A DNA stretch of 48,261 nucleotides from an uncultured Peptostreptococcus sp. (GCA_900759325.1 CAAEUW010000061.1:1-48261), one strand, 5' to 3'; positions 8,720 to 17,669 are shown, counted from the stretch's first letter. Notes: generated by a model from the sequence alone, not told the origin. Translations and numbers: made by a program.

Positions 8720-9574
8720 TTACTCTTCTCCTGTAGCAATCTTATTATCGTCATAGCTTATCCAATCTGAGTAGCTACCTGGATAAATCTTGTAAGGGAT
8801 ATCAATCTTGTCAAGGGCAAGGGCATTTACCATTAGAGATATGCCAGAACCACAGTAAAGGATAATTTCCTTCTTAGGATCAAGTTCTTTGAAGCGTTCT
8901 TTTAGCTTTTCATCACTGATATATGATGACTTAGTCATGTCATCTAGATTTAAGTTATCCATAAAGAAGTAGTTTTTAGCGCTAGGTATATGACCAGCAA
9001 CCTTGTCAACTGGCTCTTCAAGACCTAGGTATCTTGGGTGTGACCTAGAGTCTATTAATATTGTATTTTCATCATATAATTTAGACTTAACATATTCCAT
9101 ATCCACCATGAAAGAAGTATCAATTTTTACGTCAAAAGGTTTATCAGATTTTTGTGGCTTTCTTTCGTCAGTTTCTATCTGGCCACCATTAGCCTTGTAG
9201 GCAATTAGACCACCATCTAAAACAAAGGCATTGTAAAAACCTAGGTTGTTTAACTGGAAGACAAGTCTACCAGCACCCTGAAGGTCTCCATCATCATATG
9301 TAACGACAATAGTATCATTGTCTATACCAAAGCCCTCTATGATAGCCTTTAGCTGGTTACGATCCTTAAAAGGATGTCTACCACCGTGCTGGCCAACTGG
9401 GTCAGTCAGATCCTTTTCTATATTAATCAAGTAAGCATCCTTAATATGTCCTTCCTTGTATGAATCAATACCATAAGTCTTGTTCATTAGGTCAAACCTA
9501 CAGTCAAGAACAACAAGCTTTTTGTCACTCTTCTGTAGTTCAAAGAATTCTCCAACACTAATAAGTCTTTTCAT
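8720..9574 (-). CDS. Two-domain rhodanese sulfurtransferase (3-mercaptopyruvate type)
   Basis: Moves sulfane sulfur from thiosulfate or 3-mercaptopyruvate to a thiol acceptor. The 284-residue protein has tandem rhodanese domains: a non-catalytic N-terminal one (VLDCRFDL near 22-29, GHIKDAYLI) and a catalytic C-terminal one with DSRSHPRYLG and the loop CGSGIS. The active Cys is C241. The CGSG loop resembles mercaptopyruvate sulfurtransferases (CGSGVT) more than thiosulfate rhodaneses (CRKGVT), but substrate choice is inference. Start chosen at 9574 because AAAGGAG lies 8 bases upstream; an ATG 30 bases earlier lacks a ribosome site. Transcribed alone, divergent from nfnAB. Confidence 0.9.
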   Translation of the reverse strand: MKRLISVGEFFELQKSDKKLVVLDCRFDLMNKTYGIDSYKEGHIKDAYLINIEKDLTDPVGQHGGRHPFKDRNQLKAIIEGFGIDNDTIVVTYDDGDLQGAGRLVFQLNNLGFYNAFVLDGGLIAYKANGGQIETDERKPQKSDKPFDVKIDTSFMVDMEYVKSKLYDENTILIDSRSHPRYLGLEEPVDKVAGHIPSAKNYFFMDNLNLDDMTKSSYISDEKLKERFKELDPKKEIILYCGSGISLMVNALALDKIDIPYKIYPGSYSDWISYDDNKIATGEE

Positions 9575-9956
9575 AATAACATCTCCTTTTAAATTACATA
9601 TCATTTATGAATAATATTAAAACTGGATTAGTTTTAATCCCCCTTTATCTTGAGTATAACATAATTGTTTTATTATGTATACAATATGAGACCCTAATAT
9701 TGATAATTTTTAAATTAATTAATTTATCTATATCATATGAAAACAAACATTTTCCACTTGCCAATATTTTTAAATATTGTAGGGCTCAAAAAGGATAAAT
9801 TTACCCTAATAAGGGTCGTATTTTTTATAAAACATCTGTAAAATATAGTAAATATGGTGTATAATTAGGGGTAAATACGGTTGAATTTTTTATGTTTTGC
9901 TTCCGTATTATCTATTGAGAATAAAAAACATATTATTAAACAGGGGGTATATTATA
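9575..9956. other. Intergenic region between divergent sulfurtransferase and nfnA genes
   Basis: I see no credible gene. It holds several dyads: ATTAAAAC-N7-GTTTTAAT (9616-9638), ACATAAT-N6-ATTATGT (9659-9678), CAATATTT-TT-AAATATTG (9762-9779), and AATACGG (9874-9880) with CCGTATT (9903-9909). A weak ACCCT/AGGGT hairpin at 9803-9816 is followed by six T. Confidence 0.6.
9860..9865 (+). promoter_or_regulatory. nfnAB promoter -10
   Basis: TATAAT in GGTGTATAATTAGG, about 92 bases before the nfnA start. No good -35 is visible at 17 bp. The predicted transcript would begin just before the AATACGG/CCGTATT hairpin (9874-9909). Confidence 0.45.
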
Positions 9957-10850
9957 ATGAGCTACAAAATAGTTGAGAAGAAAAAACTTAACGATGTTGT
10001 GTACTTAATGGATATTGAAGCTCCAAGAGTTGCTCACTCAGCAAAACCAGGTCAATTTATTATTGTTATAATAGACGAAAAAGGGGAGAGAATGCCGCTT
10101 ACAATAGCTGACTACGACAAGGAAAGGGGAACAGTTACCATTGTTTTCCAGGTTGTAGGCTTTTCTAGTAAGAAGTTGGGCAAGCTAGAAGTTGGAGATT
10201 CTATTAAGGATTTTGTTGGTCCTCTTGGTCAGCCAAGTGAGTTTATCTATGAAGATATTGACGAATTAAAGAAGAAAAAGATAATATTTATAGCGGGTGG
10301 AGTAGGTGCGGCACCAGTATATCCACAGGTTAAATGGCTTCATGAACATGGGGTAGATGTAGATGTAATTATAGGAGCTAGGACTAAGGACCTTATAATA
10401 TTTGAAGATAAGATGGACAAGGTGGCAAAGAACCTTTATATGTGTACTGATGATGGAAGCTATGGATTCCACGGTAATGTAACAGTTATGCTAGATGAAT
10501 TAGTGACTAATAGGGGCATGGAATATGACCAGGCAATAGTAATTGGGCCTATGATAATGATGAAGTTTGCATGTCTAGCTACTAAGAAGCTAAATATACC
10601 AACAATTGTCAGCTTGAACACTATTATGGTTGATGGTACAGGTATGTGTGGAGCCTGTCGTATTAGTATTGGTGACGACGTCAAGTTTGCCTGCGTTGAC
10701 GGACCAGAGTTTGATGGTTGGTTAGTAAACTTTGATGAGGCGATGAAAAGACAGCAGATGTTTAAGAGTGAAGAGGGTAGAAAGATCTTAAGAAAGCAAG
10801 ATGGACCTACTCACTCTAGTCCAAATTGTCAGATAGGAGGTAAGCACTAA
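9957..10850 (+). CDS. nfnA: NADH-dependent ferredoxin:NADP+ oxidoreductase, NfnA subunit
   Basis: Small FAD and [2Fe-2S] subunit of the electron-bifurcating transhydrogenase NfnAB, which couples NADH and reduced ferredoxin to NADP+ reduction. The 297-residue protein has an FNR-like fold: an N-terminal FAD-binding barrel (GERMPLTIADYD near residues 43-54), an NAD-binding half (FIAGGVGAAPVYPQ), and a C-terminal cluster site GMCGACR followed by a later FACVDGPEFDG. ATG 9957 is used because AGGGGG lies about 9 bases before it; the frame is open further upstream but without a ribosome site. Its stop overlaps the nfnB start by one base (TAATG), indicating translational coupling. Confidence 0.92.
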   Translation: MSYKIVEKKKLNDVVYLMDIEAPRVAHSAKPGQFIIVIIDEKGERMPLTIADYDKERGTVTIVFQVVGFSSKKLGKLEVGDSIKDFVGPLGQPSEFIYEDIDELKKKKIIFIAGGVGAAPVYPQVKWLHEHGVDVDVIIGARTKDLIIFEDKMDKVAKNLYMCTDDGSYGFHGNVTVMLDELVTNRGMEYDQAIVIGPMIMMKFACLATKKLNIPTIVSLNTIMVDGTGMCGACRISIGDDVKFACVDGPEFDGWLVNFDEAMKRQQMFKSEEGRKILRKQDGPTHSSPNCQIGGKH

Positions 10851-12238
10851 TGGCTATTAAGACAAAAGTACCCGTTAGAGAACAGGATCCAAAGGTTAGG
10901 GCAACTAATTTTGAGGAAGTATGTTATGGCTATAATTCCGAAGAGGCCCAGGAAGAAGCCCTGAGATGTCTAAATTGTAAAAATCCTAGATGTGTCCAGG
11001 GATGTCCTGTAAGTATAAACATTCCAGATTTTATCCAAGAGGTAAAGGCAGGTAACTTTGAAGAAGCAGCGAAGGTAATAGCAAAGTCTAGCTCACTTCC
11101 AGCAGTGTGTGGGCGTGTATGTCCACAGGAATCACAGTGTGAGGGTGTGTGTGTTGTAGGTATCAAAGGTGAGCCTGTATCCATAGGTAAGTTAGAAAGA
11201 TTTGTTGCCGACTGGTCTAGGGAAAATGAAATAGACCTAAGTGGAAATATAGAAAAGAATGGCATTAAGGTAGCTATAGTAGGGTCTGGACCATCAGGCC
11301 TTGCCTGTGCTGGTGACCTTGCTAAGGCTGGTTATGATGTGACTATTTTTGAAGCCTTTCACGAGTCTGGTGGAGTTTTAACTTATGGTATACCAGAGTT
11401 TAGACTTCCAAAGACAAAAGTTGTAAACTACGAGATTGACTCAATAAAAAAATTGGGTGTAAAGATAGAAAATAATGTTGTAGTTGGTAGGACAATTACA
11501 ATAGATGAAATGTTTGAAAACGAAGGCTTTAAGGCTGTATTTATTGGATCTGGGGCCGGTCTACCTTCATTTATGGGTATACCTGGTGAAAATGCCAATG
11601 GTGTCTTATCAGCCAATGAATTCCTTACAAGAGTAAATCTAATGAAGGCCTATATAGATGACTATGATACACCAATTAGGGTTGGTAAAAAGGTAGCAGT
11701 AGTAGGTGGGGGTAATGTTGCCATGGATGCTGCCAGAACGGCCTTAAGACTTGGGGCGGACACCCATATAGTATATAGGAGAAGTGAATCAGAGCTTCCA
11801 GCCAGGGTTGAAGAGGTACACCATGCTAAGGAAGAGGGTATACAGTTTAACCTACTTACAAATCCAACTGAAATTATGGTTGATGAAAATGGAAATGTAT
11901 GTGGCATGAAGTGCATAAGGATGGAACTAGGTGAGCCAGATGAATCAGGTAGAAGAAGACCTGTTGAGGTGGAAGGTTCTGAGTTTGAGCTAGATGTTGA
12001 TATGGTAATCATGTCTCTAGGAACTAGACCTAACCCACTTATAGCATCTACAACTCCTGGTCTTGATGTAAATAAGAGGAAATGTATAGTAGCTGATGAT
12101 GACGGTCTGACATCACTTGAGGGTATCTATGCAGGAGGAGATACTGTTACTGGTGCAGCAACAGTTATATCGGCTATGGGTGCGGGCAGGACAGCTGCTG
12201 CAGCCATGGACAAATATCTAAGGGAAAAATACCTATAG
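10850..12238 (+). CDS. nfnB: NADH-dependent ferredoxin:NADP+ oxidoreductase, NfnB (GltD-like) subunit
   Basis: Large subunit of NfnAB, 462 residues, homologous to the glutamate synthase small subunit. The N-terminal region has two sets of cluster cysteines (CLNCKNPRCVQGCP and CGRVCPQESQCEGVC), as expected for two [4Fe-4S] clusters. The FAD site is VAIVGSGPSGLACAG and the NADPH site is VAVVGGGNVAMDAA. It ends with the GGD...GAATVISAMGAGR flavin motif. No glutamate synthase large subunit lies nearby and nfnA is directly upstream, so the Nfn assignment is much better than GltD. A strong terminator follows at 12275. Confidence 0.92.
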   Translation: MAIKTKVPVREQDPKVRATNFEEVCYGYNSEEAQEEALRCLNCKNPRCVQGCPVSINIPDFIQEVKAGNFEEAAKVIAKSSSLPAVCGRVCPQESQCEGVCVVGIKGEPVSIGKLERFVADWSRENEIDLSGNIEKNGIKVAIVGSGPSGLACAGDLAKAGYDVTIFEAFHESGGVLTYGIPEFRLPKTKVVNYEIDSIKKLGVKIENNVVVGRTITIDEMFENEGFKAVFIGSGAGLPSFMGIPGENANGVLSANEFLTRVNLMKAYIDDYDTPIRVGKKVAVVGGGNVAMDAARTALRLGADTHIVYRRSESELPARVEEVHHAKEEGIQFNLLTNPTEIMVDENGNVCGMKCIRMELGEPDESGRRRPVEVEGSEFELDVDMVIMSLGTRPNPLIASTTPGLDVNKRKCIVADDDGLTSLEGIYAGGDTVTGAATVISAMGAGRTAAAAMDKYLREKYL

Positions 12239-12274
12239 GAAATCTATCACATCATCTAGATAGTTAAAGCATAT

Positions 12275-12312
12275 AAGGGTAAGCATTCACTAATGAATGT
12301 CTTGCCCTTTTT
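12275..12312 (+). terminator. Intrinsic terminator after nfnB
   Basis: AAGGGTAAG (12275-12283) pairs with CTTGCCCTT (12301-12309; one G-U). An inner ATTC/GAAT helix and a run of T follow. Confidence 0.9.
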
Positions 12313-12381
12313 ATAATTATTAAAAATCATCCTATATTCATTATTAAAATAACTAAATTTCTATACTTATTGACTTATCTA

Positions 12382-12390
12382 TGGTATAAT
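12382..12390 (+). promoter_or_regulatory. Extended -10 of the lipoprotein gene
   Basis: TGGTATAAT, an extended -10 without a clear -35, 40 bases before the lipoprotein start. AGGAGG (12419-12424) is the ribosome site. Confidence 0.55.
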
Positions 12391-12429
12391 TGTGTAAATA
12401 GACAGTATGTACCTTAATAGGAGGTTATT

Positions 12430-13104
12430 ATGAAAAAGAAGATACTTTCAATTTTGTTGTTATGTACACTTGTTCTAAGCGGTTGTGGATTTACTGAATC
12501 AGGTCAGTTAATGAGCGATGCTAGAAAATATATAGAGGACGGTGAGTACAACAAGGCTATGTCTAACCTATCTAAGGTTCTAGATGAGGATGAAGCCAAT
12601 ACAGAGGCAAGAGGTATGTATTATCAGGCTTTAAAGCTACAGAAGGCAACAAAAAGTGAAAAAAGAAAAGATTATGAGCAGGCTATAATAGAGCTTCAAG
12701 ACCTTGTGAATGATAATTCTGGATCAGCCAAGATAAAGAGTCAGGCCCAGGAAATGCTCGCTAAGGTTAAGGATGAGTATGATAAGCAGAAAAAAGCAGT
12801 AATTGTTAGGAAAGAGAATGCCAAGAAGTCTGCAGAAGAGAATAAAAATAAATATGCCAGTGGCTCCACTTATGGAAGCAACTATAATAAGTATTCTAAA
12901 AAGCATAAGAATCAAAATGACGATAACAATTCTAATGAGAATGTTAATAGTCAAAGAAAGTACAATAATAATGCCAACGGAAATATTAACCAAGGTGGCA
13001 ATGTTAATAACGGTAATACTGGAGGTCTTGGTGGCACAGGTCAGGTTACACAAGGTAATGCGGGCGCTACCACAGGTACAGCAGGTGAGCAAACAGGAAA
13101 TTAA
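12430..13104 (+). CDS. Lipoprotein with TPR-like helical region and Asn/Gly-rich tail
   Basis: I do not recognise a named family. The 224-residue protein has a lipoprotein signal peptide: KKK, a hydrophobic stretch, and the lipobox LSGC with the lipidated Cys19. Residues about 22-105 look like two or three TPR-type helical pairs (AEDGEYNKAMSNLSKVLDED-like pattern, then YEQAIIELQDLVND). A Lys/Glu-rich coil follows. The last 70 residues are low-complexity Asn, Gly, Thr and Gln repeats such as NINQGGNVNNGNTGG. It probably sits on the outer face of the membrane as a scaffold or cell-wall-associated protein. It is monocistronic between terminators at 12275 and 13113. Confidence 0.85.
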   Translation: MKKKILSILLLCTLVLSGCGFTESGQLMSDARKYIEDGEYNKAMSNLSKVLDEDEANTEARGMYYQALKLQKATKSEKRKDYEQAIIELQDLVNDNSGSAKIKSQAQEMLAKVKDEYDKQKKAVIVRKENAKKSAEENKNKYASGSTYGSNYNKYSKKHKNQNDDNNSNENVNSQRKYNNNANGNINQGGNVNNGNTGGLGGTGQVTQGNAGATTGTAGEQTGN

Positions 13105-13112
13105 TTGTGTAT

Positions 13113-13142
13113 AAAAGCTATTTCATTATGAGATAGCTTTTT
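13113..13142 (+). terminator. Intrinsic terminator after lipoprotein gene
   Basis: AAAGCTAT (13114-13121) pairs with ATAGCTTT (13133-13140), ending in five T. The tract runs up to 20 bases before the rluB start. Confidence 0.8.
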
Positions 13143-13161
13143 GAAATGGAGAAATATAGGT

Positions 13162-13893
13162 ATGAGAATTAACAAGTACATAGCCAATGCTGGTATAGCA
13201 TCAAGGAGAAAGGCTGAAAATTTAGTGACTGAGGGTAGGATAAGGGTTAATGGTCAGGTTATATATGACCTGGCTTATCAGGTTGATGAAGCTAATGATA
13301 TTGTTGAATTTGATGAAAAAAAGATCGATATAGCCAGTGAAAAATTGGTGTACATCCTACTTAATAAACCCGAGGGTTACATTACCTCCTCTAAGGATCA
13401 ATTTGGTAGGAAGGATGTTATGGACCTAGTAAGTGATATAAGAGAAAGGATATATCCGGTTGGAAGGTTAGACTACGAAACTAGCGGACTTTTACTGATG
13501 ACAAATGATGGAGACCTAACATATAGGATTACCCACCCAAAACATGAGTTTGGTAAAACCTATATTGCATCAATCAGGGGTATACCAACTAATGAAGATC
13601 TCAAGAACTTTGAAAATGGGCTAGAGATAGAAGATTATATTACAGCTAAGGCTAAGATAAGTGTATTAAAAACAGACCCTAAGAAGAACTATTCAGTTTG
13701 TAGGGTTACTATACATGAGGGCCGGAATCGTCAGGTAAGAAAGATGTTTAATGCTATAGACCACCCAGTAATGAACTTAAAGAGGGTAGCCTTGGGTAAG
13801 ATAAACATAAATAATGTTGAAGTTGGCAAATATAGACATCTTACGGAGGATGAAGTAAATTATCTTAAAAATGCTACAAATAATAGGGACTAA
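13162..13893 (+). CDS. rluB: 23S rRNA pseudouridine synthase, RluB/RsuA family
   Basis: Converts a uridine in rRNA, probably 23S position 2605 by analogy with RluB, to pseudouridine. The 243-residue protein has an N-terminal S4 RNA-binding domain (MRINKYIANAGIASRRKAE) and then the RsuA-type catalytic domain, with the aspartate in GRLDYETSGLLL, NDGDL, and the late motif EGRNRQVRKMF. ATG 13162 is chosen because the family begins with MRINKY; the upstream in-frame TTG lies in the T run of the preceding terminator. GGAG at 13148-13151 is the likely ribosome site. In many Firmicutes the gene sits near scpB, which is not seen here. Confidence 0.9.
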   Translation: MRINKYIANAGIASRRKAENLVTEGRIRVNGQVIYDLAYQVDEANDIVEFDEKKIDIASEKLVYILLNKPEGYITSSKDQFGRKDVMDLVSDIRERIYPVGRLDYETSGLLLMTNDGDLTYRITHPKHEFGKTYIASIRGIPTNEDLKNFENGLEIEDYITAKAKISVLKTDPKKNYSVCRVTIHEGRNRQVRKMFNAIDHPVMNLKRVALGKININNVEVGKYRHLTEDEVNYLKNATNNRD

Positions 13894-13919
13894 TTGTACT
13901 TATAAAACTTTTCACTTTA

Positions 13920-13948
13920 TTGAAAATTATTGATTTTTACTGTATAAT
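13920..13948 (+). promoter_or_regulatory. rpiR-family gene promoter
   Basis: TTGAAA (13920-13925), a 17-bp spacer and TATAAT (13943-13948), 42 bases before the start codon. Confidence 0.75.
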
Positions 13949-13989
13949 TGTAGTAGTAAATTATACAAATTTGTCTAGAGGTGTATTTT

Positions 13990-14931
13990 ATGAAATTTGA
14001 TACAAATGATACAAAAACAAAGAAAGAACTAAAGATTGGTATGTCCAATGACAGGAACCTAAATGAGGGAGATGTTGATCAATTAAACAACCTTATGCAT
14101 ATAATGAAAGTAAGGTATAAGACTATGAGTAAGGGACAAAAGCTTTTGGCCCAGTACACGATGAATAACTATCCTAAGGTAGCTTTCATGACAGCTTCAA
14201 AGCTAGGTGAGACAGTAGGTGTAAGTGAATCTACAGTTGTAAGGTTTGCAACGGCTTTAGGCTTTAGTGGATATCCAAAATTTCAGGATGCCCTGCAGGA
14301 GTTAATCAAAACAAAGTTAACGACAGTAGAGAGGGTTGAAATGACAGACGCAGACTATGTATCTGACAAAATGATCCTTAATAACGTATTTAAGAATGAT
14401 ATAAATAATATTAAAGATACAATGGAACATCTTGACCAGGCCTCCTATGAAGAAGCAGTTGATACCATTATAAATGCTAAGAAGGTATATGTTATGGGCT
14501 TAAGAAGTTCTATTTTCGTTGCCAAGTATTTGGCTTATTATTTGAATTATATATTTGATAATGTAATTATAATAAGGATGGATATGGGTGAACCATATGA
14601 ACAGATGACAAAGATTAGTGAGGGAGATGTTTTTATACCAATAAGCTTCCCTAGGTATTCTAAGAAAACTTATAAGGTTGTAAACTTCGCCAAGGAAAGA
14701 GGGGCAAAGGTAGTAGCCATTACAGACAGTATTAATGCTCCTATATCCAAAATATCAGATACGGTTGTTACTGTTAGGAATAATATGGTTTCCTTCATAG
14801 ACTCTCTAGTACCTGCTTTTAGTGTTGCAAATGCTATTGTTATGGGGATAGCTATAAGAGAAAAGGATGACGTTAAGTCCTATCTAAAAGAGCTAGAGGA
14901 TATCTGGGAAAAATATGGAATATACGAATAG
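13990..14931 (+). CDS. MurR/RpiR-family transcriptional regulator
   Basis: A sugar-phosphate-responsive transcription factor by family. The 313-residue protein has an N-terminal extension of about 30 polar residues. An HTH_6 domain follows (KGQKLLAQYTMNNYP...MTASKLGETVGVSESTVVRFATALGFSGYPKFQ). A C-terminal SIS domain (KKVYVMGLRSSIFVAKYLAYYL; VFIPISFPRYSKKT) would bind a phosphosugar or related ligand. AGAGGTG lies 6 bases before ATG 13990; the GTG inside that ribosome site (13981) is in frame but unlikely to be the start. No sugar-metabolism genes lie next to it, so its target is unknown; it has its own promoter and terminator. Confidence 0.88.
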   Translation: MKFDTNDTKTKKELKIGMSNDRNLNEGDVDQLNNLMHIMKVRYKTMSKGQKLLAQYTMNNYPKVAFMTASKLGETVGVSESTVVRFATALGFSGYPKFQDALQELIKTKLTTVERVEMTDADYVSDKMILNNVFKNDINNIKDTMEHLDQASYEEAVDTIINAKKVYVMGLRSSIFVAKYLAYYLNYIFDNVIIIRMDMGEPYEQMTKISEGDVFIPISFPRYSKKTYKVVNFAKERGAKVVAITDSINAPISKISDTVVTVRNNMVSFIDSLVPAFSVANAIVMGIAIREKDDVKSYLKELEDIWEKYGIYE

Positions 14932-14956
14932 ACAAGACAATTAATATAAGTAATTC

Positions 14957-14990
14957 AATAACCTAATAGAGATATTAGGTTATTATTTTA
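14957..14990 (+). terminator. Intrinsic terminator after rpiR-family gene
   Basis: A perfect 12-bp stem, AATAACCTAATA (14957-14968) with TATTAGGTTATT (14973-14984), 4-nt loop, followed by ATTTTA. Confidence 0.85.
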
Positions 14991-15021
14991 TGTATAAGAA
15001 AGGACTTATTTGGAGGTTAGA

Positions 15022-15672
15022 ATGAATACATATTATTTAGTAAGACACGGTCAAACCCTTTGGAATACACAAGGAAGAACTCAGGGTCACGGAAATTCGC
15101 CATTGACAGAACTTGGAAAGATTCAAGCAATAAATTTGGCAAGACATTTAAAGGAGTATCCTATAGATTTAATTTATTGTAGTGATTTAGGTAGAGCCAT
15201 AGAGACAGCAGATATAATAGGTGTGGAGTTGGGCTTAGATGTCAATCCTACACCAGCCCTTAGGGAAATGGGCTTTGGCGAGTGGGAGGGTATGCCAATC
15301 CCGAAGATAAAGGAAAAGTATCCTGAACTTTTACATCTATGGAGAAATCAGCCAGATAAAGCCAAGATGCCGGGTGGCGAGACCCTTCATATTGTGAAAG
15401 AAAGAGAAGACAAGCTAATAGAAGAATTAAATGAAAAATACAAGGGCAAGCACATACTATTAGTCTCTCATTCAGTTACTGTTAGGGTAATGCTACTAAG
15501 CTTTTTACAGGCTCCTCTTTCTAACCTTTATAGGATTAAGCAGGACAATACGGCCCTTAATATTGTTGAATTTAAGGAGTACGGACCTGTAGTAATTAAG
15601 ATGAATGATGTAAACCACCTACAAGCTGGTGAATTTTTGGACCTTAACCAGATACAAAGTCCACTTGAGTAA
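15022..15672 (+). CDS. Histidine phosphatase superfamily protein (phosphoglycerate mutase-like)
   Basis: Hydrolyses or transfers phosphate through a phospho-histidine; the substrate is unknown. In the 216-residue protein the RHG signature begins at residue 8 (LVRHGQTLWNTQGRTQGHGNSPLTE). The second catalytic histidine is in LLVSHSVTVR, and FGEWEGM provides the acidic residue. It is a single-domain member like GpmB, PhoE or CobC, with no cobalamin genes nearby to favour CobC. GGAGG (15012-15016) sets the ATG at 15022. It starts 32 bases past the preceding terminator and 15 bases before the BaiN-like gene, so it likely heads the run to 21619. Confidence 0.85.
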   Translation: MNTYYLVRHGQTLWNTQGRTQGHGNSPLTELGKIQAINLARHLKEYPIDLIYCSDLGRAIETADIIGVELGLDVNPTPALREMGFGEWEGMPIPKIKEKYPELLHLWRNQPDKAKMPGGETLHIVKEREDKLIEELNEKYKGKHILLVSHSVTVRVMLLSFLQAPLSNLYRIKQDNTALNIVEFKEYGPVVIKMNDVNHLQAGEFLDLNQIQSPLE

Positions 15673-15687
15673 TTAAGAGAGAACAAA

Positions 15688-16935
15688 ATGAAGAAAGAAT
15701 ATGATTTAGTCGTTGTTGGGGCAGGGCCTGCAGGGATAATGGCAGCCCTTACAGCAAAGAAATATAATGACAAATTAAGGATCGCCCTAGTTGATTCGGG
15801 TAAGTCTATTGGCCAAAAACTTGCCATTACTGGTGGAGGCAGGTGTAATTTCACCAATAATAGACCTATAGATGAGTTTTTTGATATGGTAGTTAATAAC
15901 AATAAATTCCTTTACTCATCCTTCTATGGCTTCACAAATGAAGATTTGAAGGACTTTATTAGGGGATTGGGTTTAGATTACAGCATAGAATCAGGTAATG
16001 ATCAAAAGGTATATATTAAATCGGGAAGAGCCCAGGATTTAATAAGAGTCCTAGATGAAAAAATAAGAGCATCTAAGATTGATCTTTACCTTGATAGTAA
16101 GGTGAATGATATAGGTCTTGGTGCTGAGATTAAAACTGTAAAATTTAATAACTACATTTTAAATTCTAACAAGCTATTATTTGCTACAGGAGGACTTAGT
16201 TTTCCAAAAACAGGGTCTGATGGGTCTGTAATGAGACTTCTTCAAGATAAGGGTTATGATATTGTTACTCCTAGACCTGGTCTTGTGCCAATCGAGGTGA
16301 AGGAAGGCTGGTCTAAAGACCTAGCAGGTATATCCCTAAAGGATGTCTTTGTTTGGACCCCGATAGGTAAAAGAAAAAAGGAACTTATTGGAGACCTTAT
16401 ATTTACACACAAGGGTTTGGGAGGACCAGCAATATTAAAGATATCTTCCTATATAAATAACAGGCCTTTTAATAGGCTGATTTACATAGATTTTCTTCCT
16501 GGAATGACCAGGGACCAAATATACAAATTGGCTATTAAGGATAGAAAGAAGACCATATTGGCCAACCTCAAGGGTAGCCTTCCAAATAACTTTACTAAGC
16601 TTCTTATACAAGAGGTAGGTAGAAAAACAGGACTAGACCTACTAGGGCAAACTACTGCCAATATGACAAGGGATACTATAGATCTGGTAATATCTTCTAT
16701 AAAGCAGACCAGCTTTACAGTAAAGAGTCTAGCTAGTATCGAGATTGCAACGATTACTGCTGGGGGAATTTCCCACAAGCAGATAAATCCTACCAACATG
16801 GAATCAAAGCTTCATCCAGGTGTATATTTTTCTGGAGAAATGATAGATGTGGATGCCCTTACTGGGGGATTTAATCTTCAAATAGCATTTTCAACTGGAT
16901 ATTTGGCTGGCAGGTCCCTTGCAGAAAAGTTTTAA
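15688..16935 (+). CDS. NAD(P)/FAD-dependent oxidoreductase, HI0933/BaiN family
   Basis: A flavoprotein of the HI0933 (YhiN/BaiN) family. The biochemical role is not established for most members, so I name only the family. The 415-residue protein has the N-terminal dinucleotide fold YDLVVVGAGPAGIMAALTA and the family hallmark GQKLAITGGGRCNFTN. A mid-protein LLFATGGLSFPKTGSDG follows, and the C-terminal FAD motif is GEMIDVDALTGGFNLQIAFSTG. The length is normal. The ribosome site is modest (AAGAGAG). It is followed after 74 bases by cmk, an order I believe recurs in clostridia. Confidence 0.9.
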   Translation: MKKEYDLVVVGAGPAGIMAALTAKKYNDKLRIALVDSGKSIGQKLAITGGGRCNFTNNRPIDEFFDMVVNNNKFLYSSFYGFTNEDLKDFIRGLGLDYSIESGNDQKVYIKSGRAQDLIRVLDEKIRASKIDLYLDSKVNDIGLGAEIKTVKFNNYILNSNKLLFATGGLSFPKTGSDGSVMRLLQDKGYDIVTPRPGLVPIEVKEGWSKDLAGISLKDVFVWTPIGKRKKELIGDLIFTHKGLGGPAILKISSYINNRPFNRLIYIDFLPGMTRDQIYKLAIKDRKKTILANLKGSLPNNFTKLLIQEVGRKTGLDLLGQTTANMTRDTIDLVISSIKQTSFTVKSLASIEIATITAGGISHKQINPTNMESKLHPGVYFSGEMIDVDALTGGFNLQIAFSTGYLAGRSLAEKF

Positions 16936-17009
16936 GAGCTAAGTGAAAATAAAGGTTGTATATATATACTTTAATTACAAAATAGCTAAAAAGGAAAGTA
17001 GGTATAAAT

Positions 17010-17669
17010 ATGGAAAATTTAGTAATTGCTATAGACGGACCAGCAGGTGCTGGCAAAAGTACTATTTCGAAGTTGATTGCTAAAAATCTGGGTATTAATT
17101 ACATAGATACGGGCGCTATGTATAGGGCAATTACATACAAGTGTATTAAAGAAAATATTGATGTTAATGATATTCAAAGAGTGGTTGACCTATGCTCAAG
17201 GACAGATGTTGATTTTGTCGACAACAATATCTACCTTGATGGTCAGCGTCTTGATGAAGAAATTAGGACTCTTCAAGTCAGTTCCAGGGTGTCTGATGTA
17301 GCAAAAATTCCCCAGGTAAGAGAGTTTTTACTGGAAAAACAGAGGGAAATTGGCAAGAGGTCAGATGTTATTTTAGATGGTAGAGATGTTGGAACCCATA
17401 TATTTCCTGATGCAAAATATAAATTTTTCTTGAATGCTTCAGCCCAAGAGAGGGGAAGAAGGAGGTATCAGGAATTGATAGACAAGGGTCAGAGTGTTGC
17501 TTTAGAAGAGATTATCGAAGATATAAAAAAGAGAGACTATATTGACTCTACTAGAAAGGTTGCCCCACTAGTAAAGGCTGATGATGCTATAGAGGTTGAT
17601 ACGACGTCTATGACTATTGACCAGGTTGTGACTTATATATCTGATATAGTGAGAAGGATTGGTGAATAA
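17010..17669 (+). CDS. cmk: Cytidylate kinase
   Basis: Phosphorylates CMP and dCMP to the diphosphates. In the 219-residue protein the P-loop is GPAGAGKST at residues 10-18, followed by the (d)CMP-binding region IDTGAMYRAITY, VILDGRDVGTHIFPDA and the lid sequence around ASAQERGRRRYQEL. AGGAAAG lies upstream. The stop codon overlaps the plsC start by one base (TAATG), so translation of the two is coupled. The cmk-plsC-ispH order is typical of clostridia and links nucleotide supply with phospholipid and isoprenoid genes without an obvious shared pathway. Confidence 0.95.
   Translation: MENLVIAIDGPAGAGKSTISKLIAKNLGINYIDTGAMYRAITYKCIKENIDVNDIQRVVDLCSRTDVDFVDNNIYLDGQRLDEEIRTLQVSSRVSDVAKIPQVREFLLEKQREIGKRSDVILDGRDVGTHIFPDAKYKFFLNASAQERGRRRYQELIDKGQSVALEEIIEDIKKRDYIDSTRKVAPLVKADDAIEVDTTSMTIDQVVTYISDIVRRIGE

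Noticed and set aside
9607..9798. 63-codon open frame between the sulfurtransferase and nfnA genes
   Set aside because: No ribosome site, AT-rich composition and overlap with several dyads; probably chance.
10930..12012. Long antisense frames opposite nfnB
   Set aside because: nfnB is a complete, well-supported gene; the antisense frames arise from its codon pattern and lack ribosome sites.
12803..13114. 103-codon frame overlapping the lipoprotein gene
   Set aside because: Shadow frame of the low-complexity tail of the lipoprotein; no start signal of its own.
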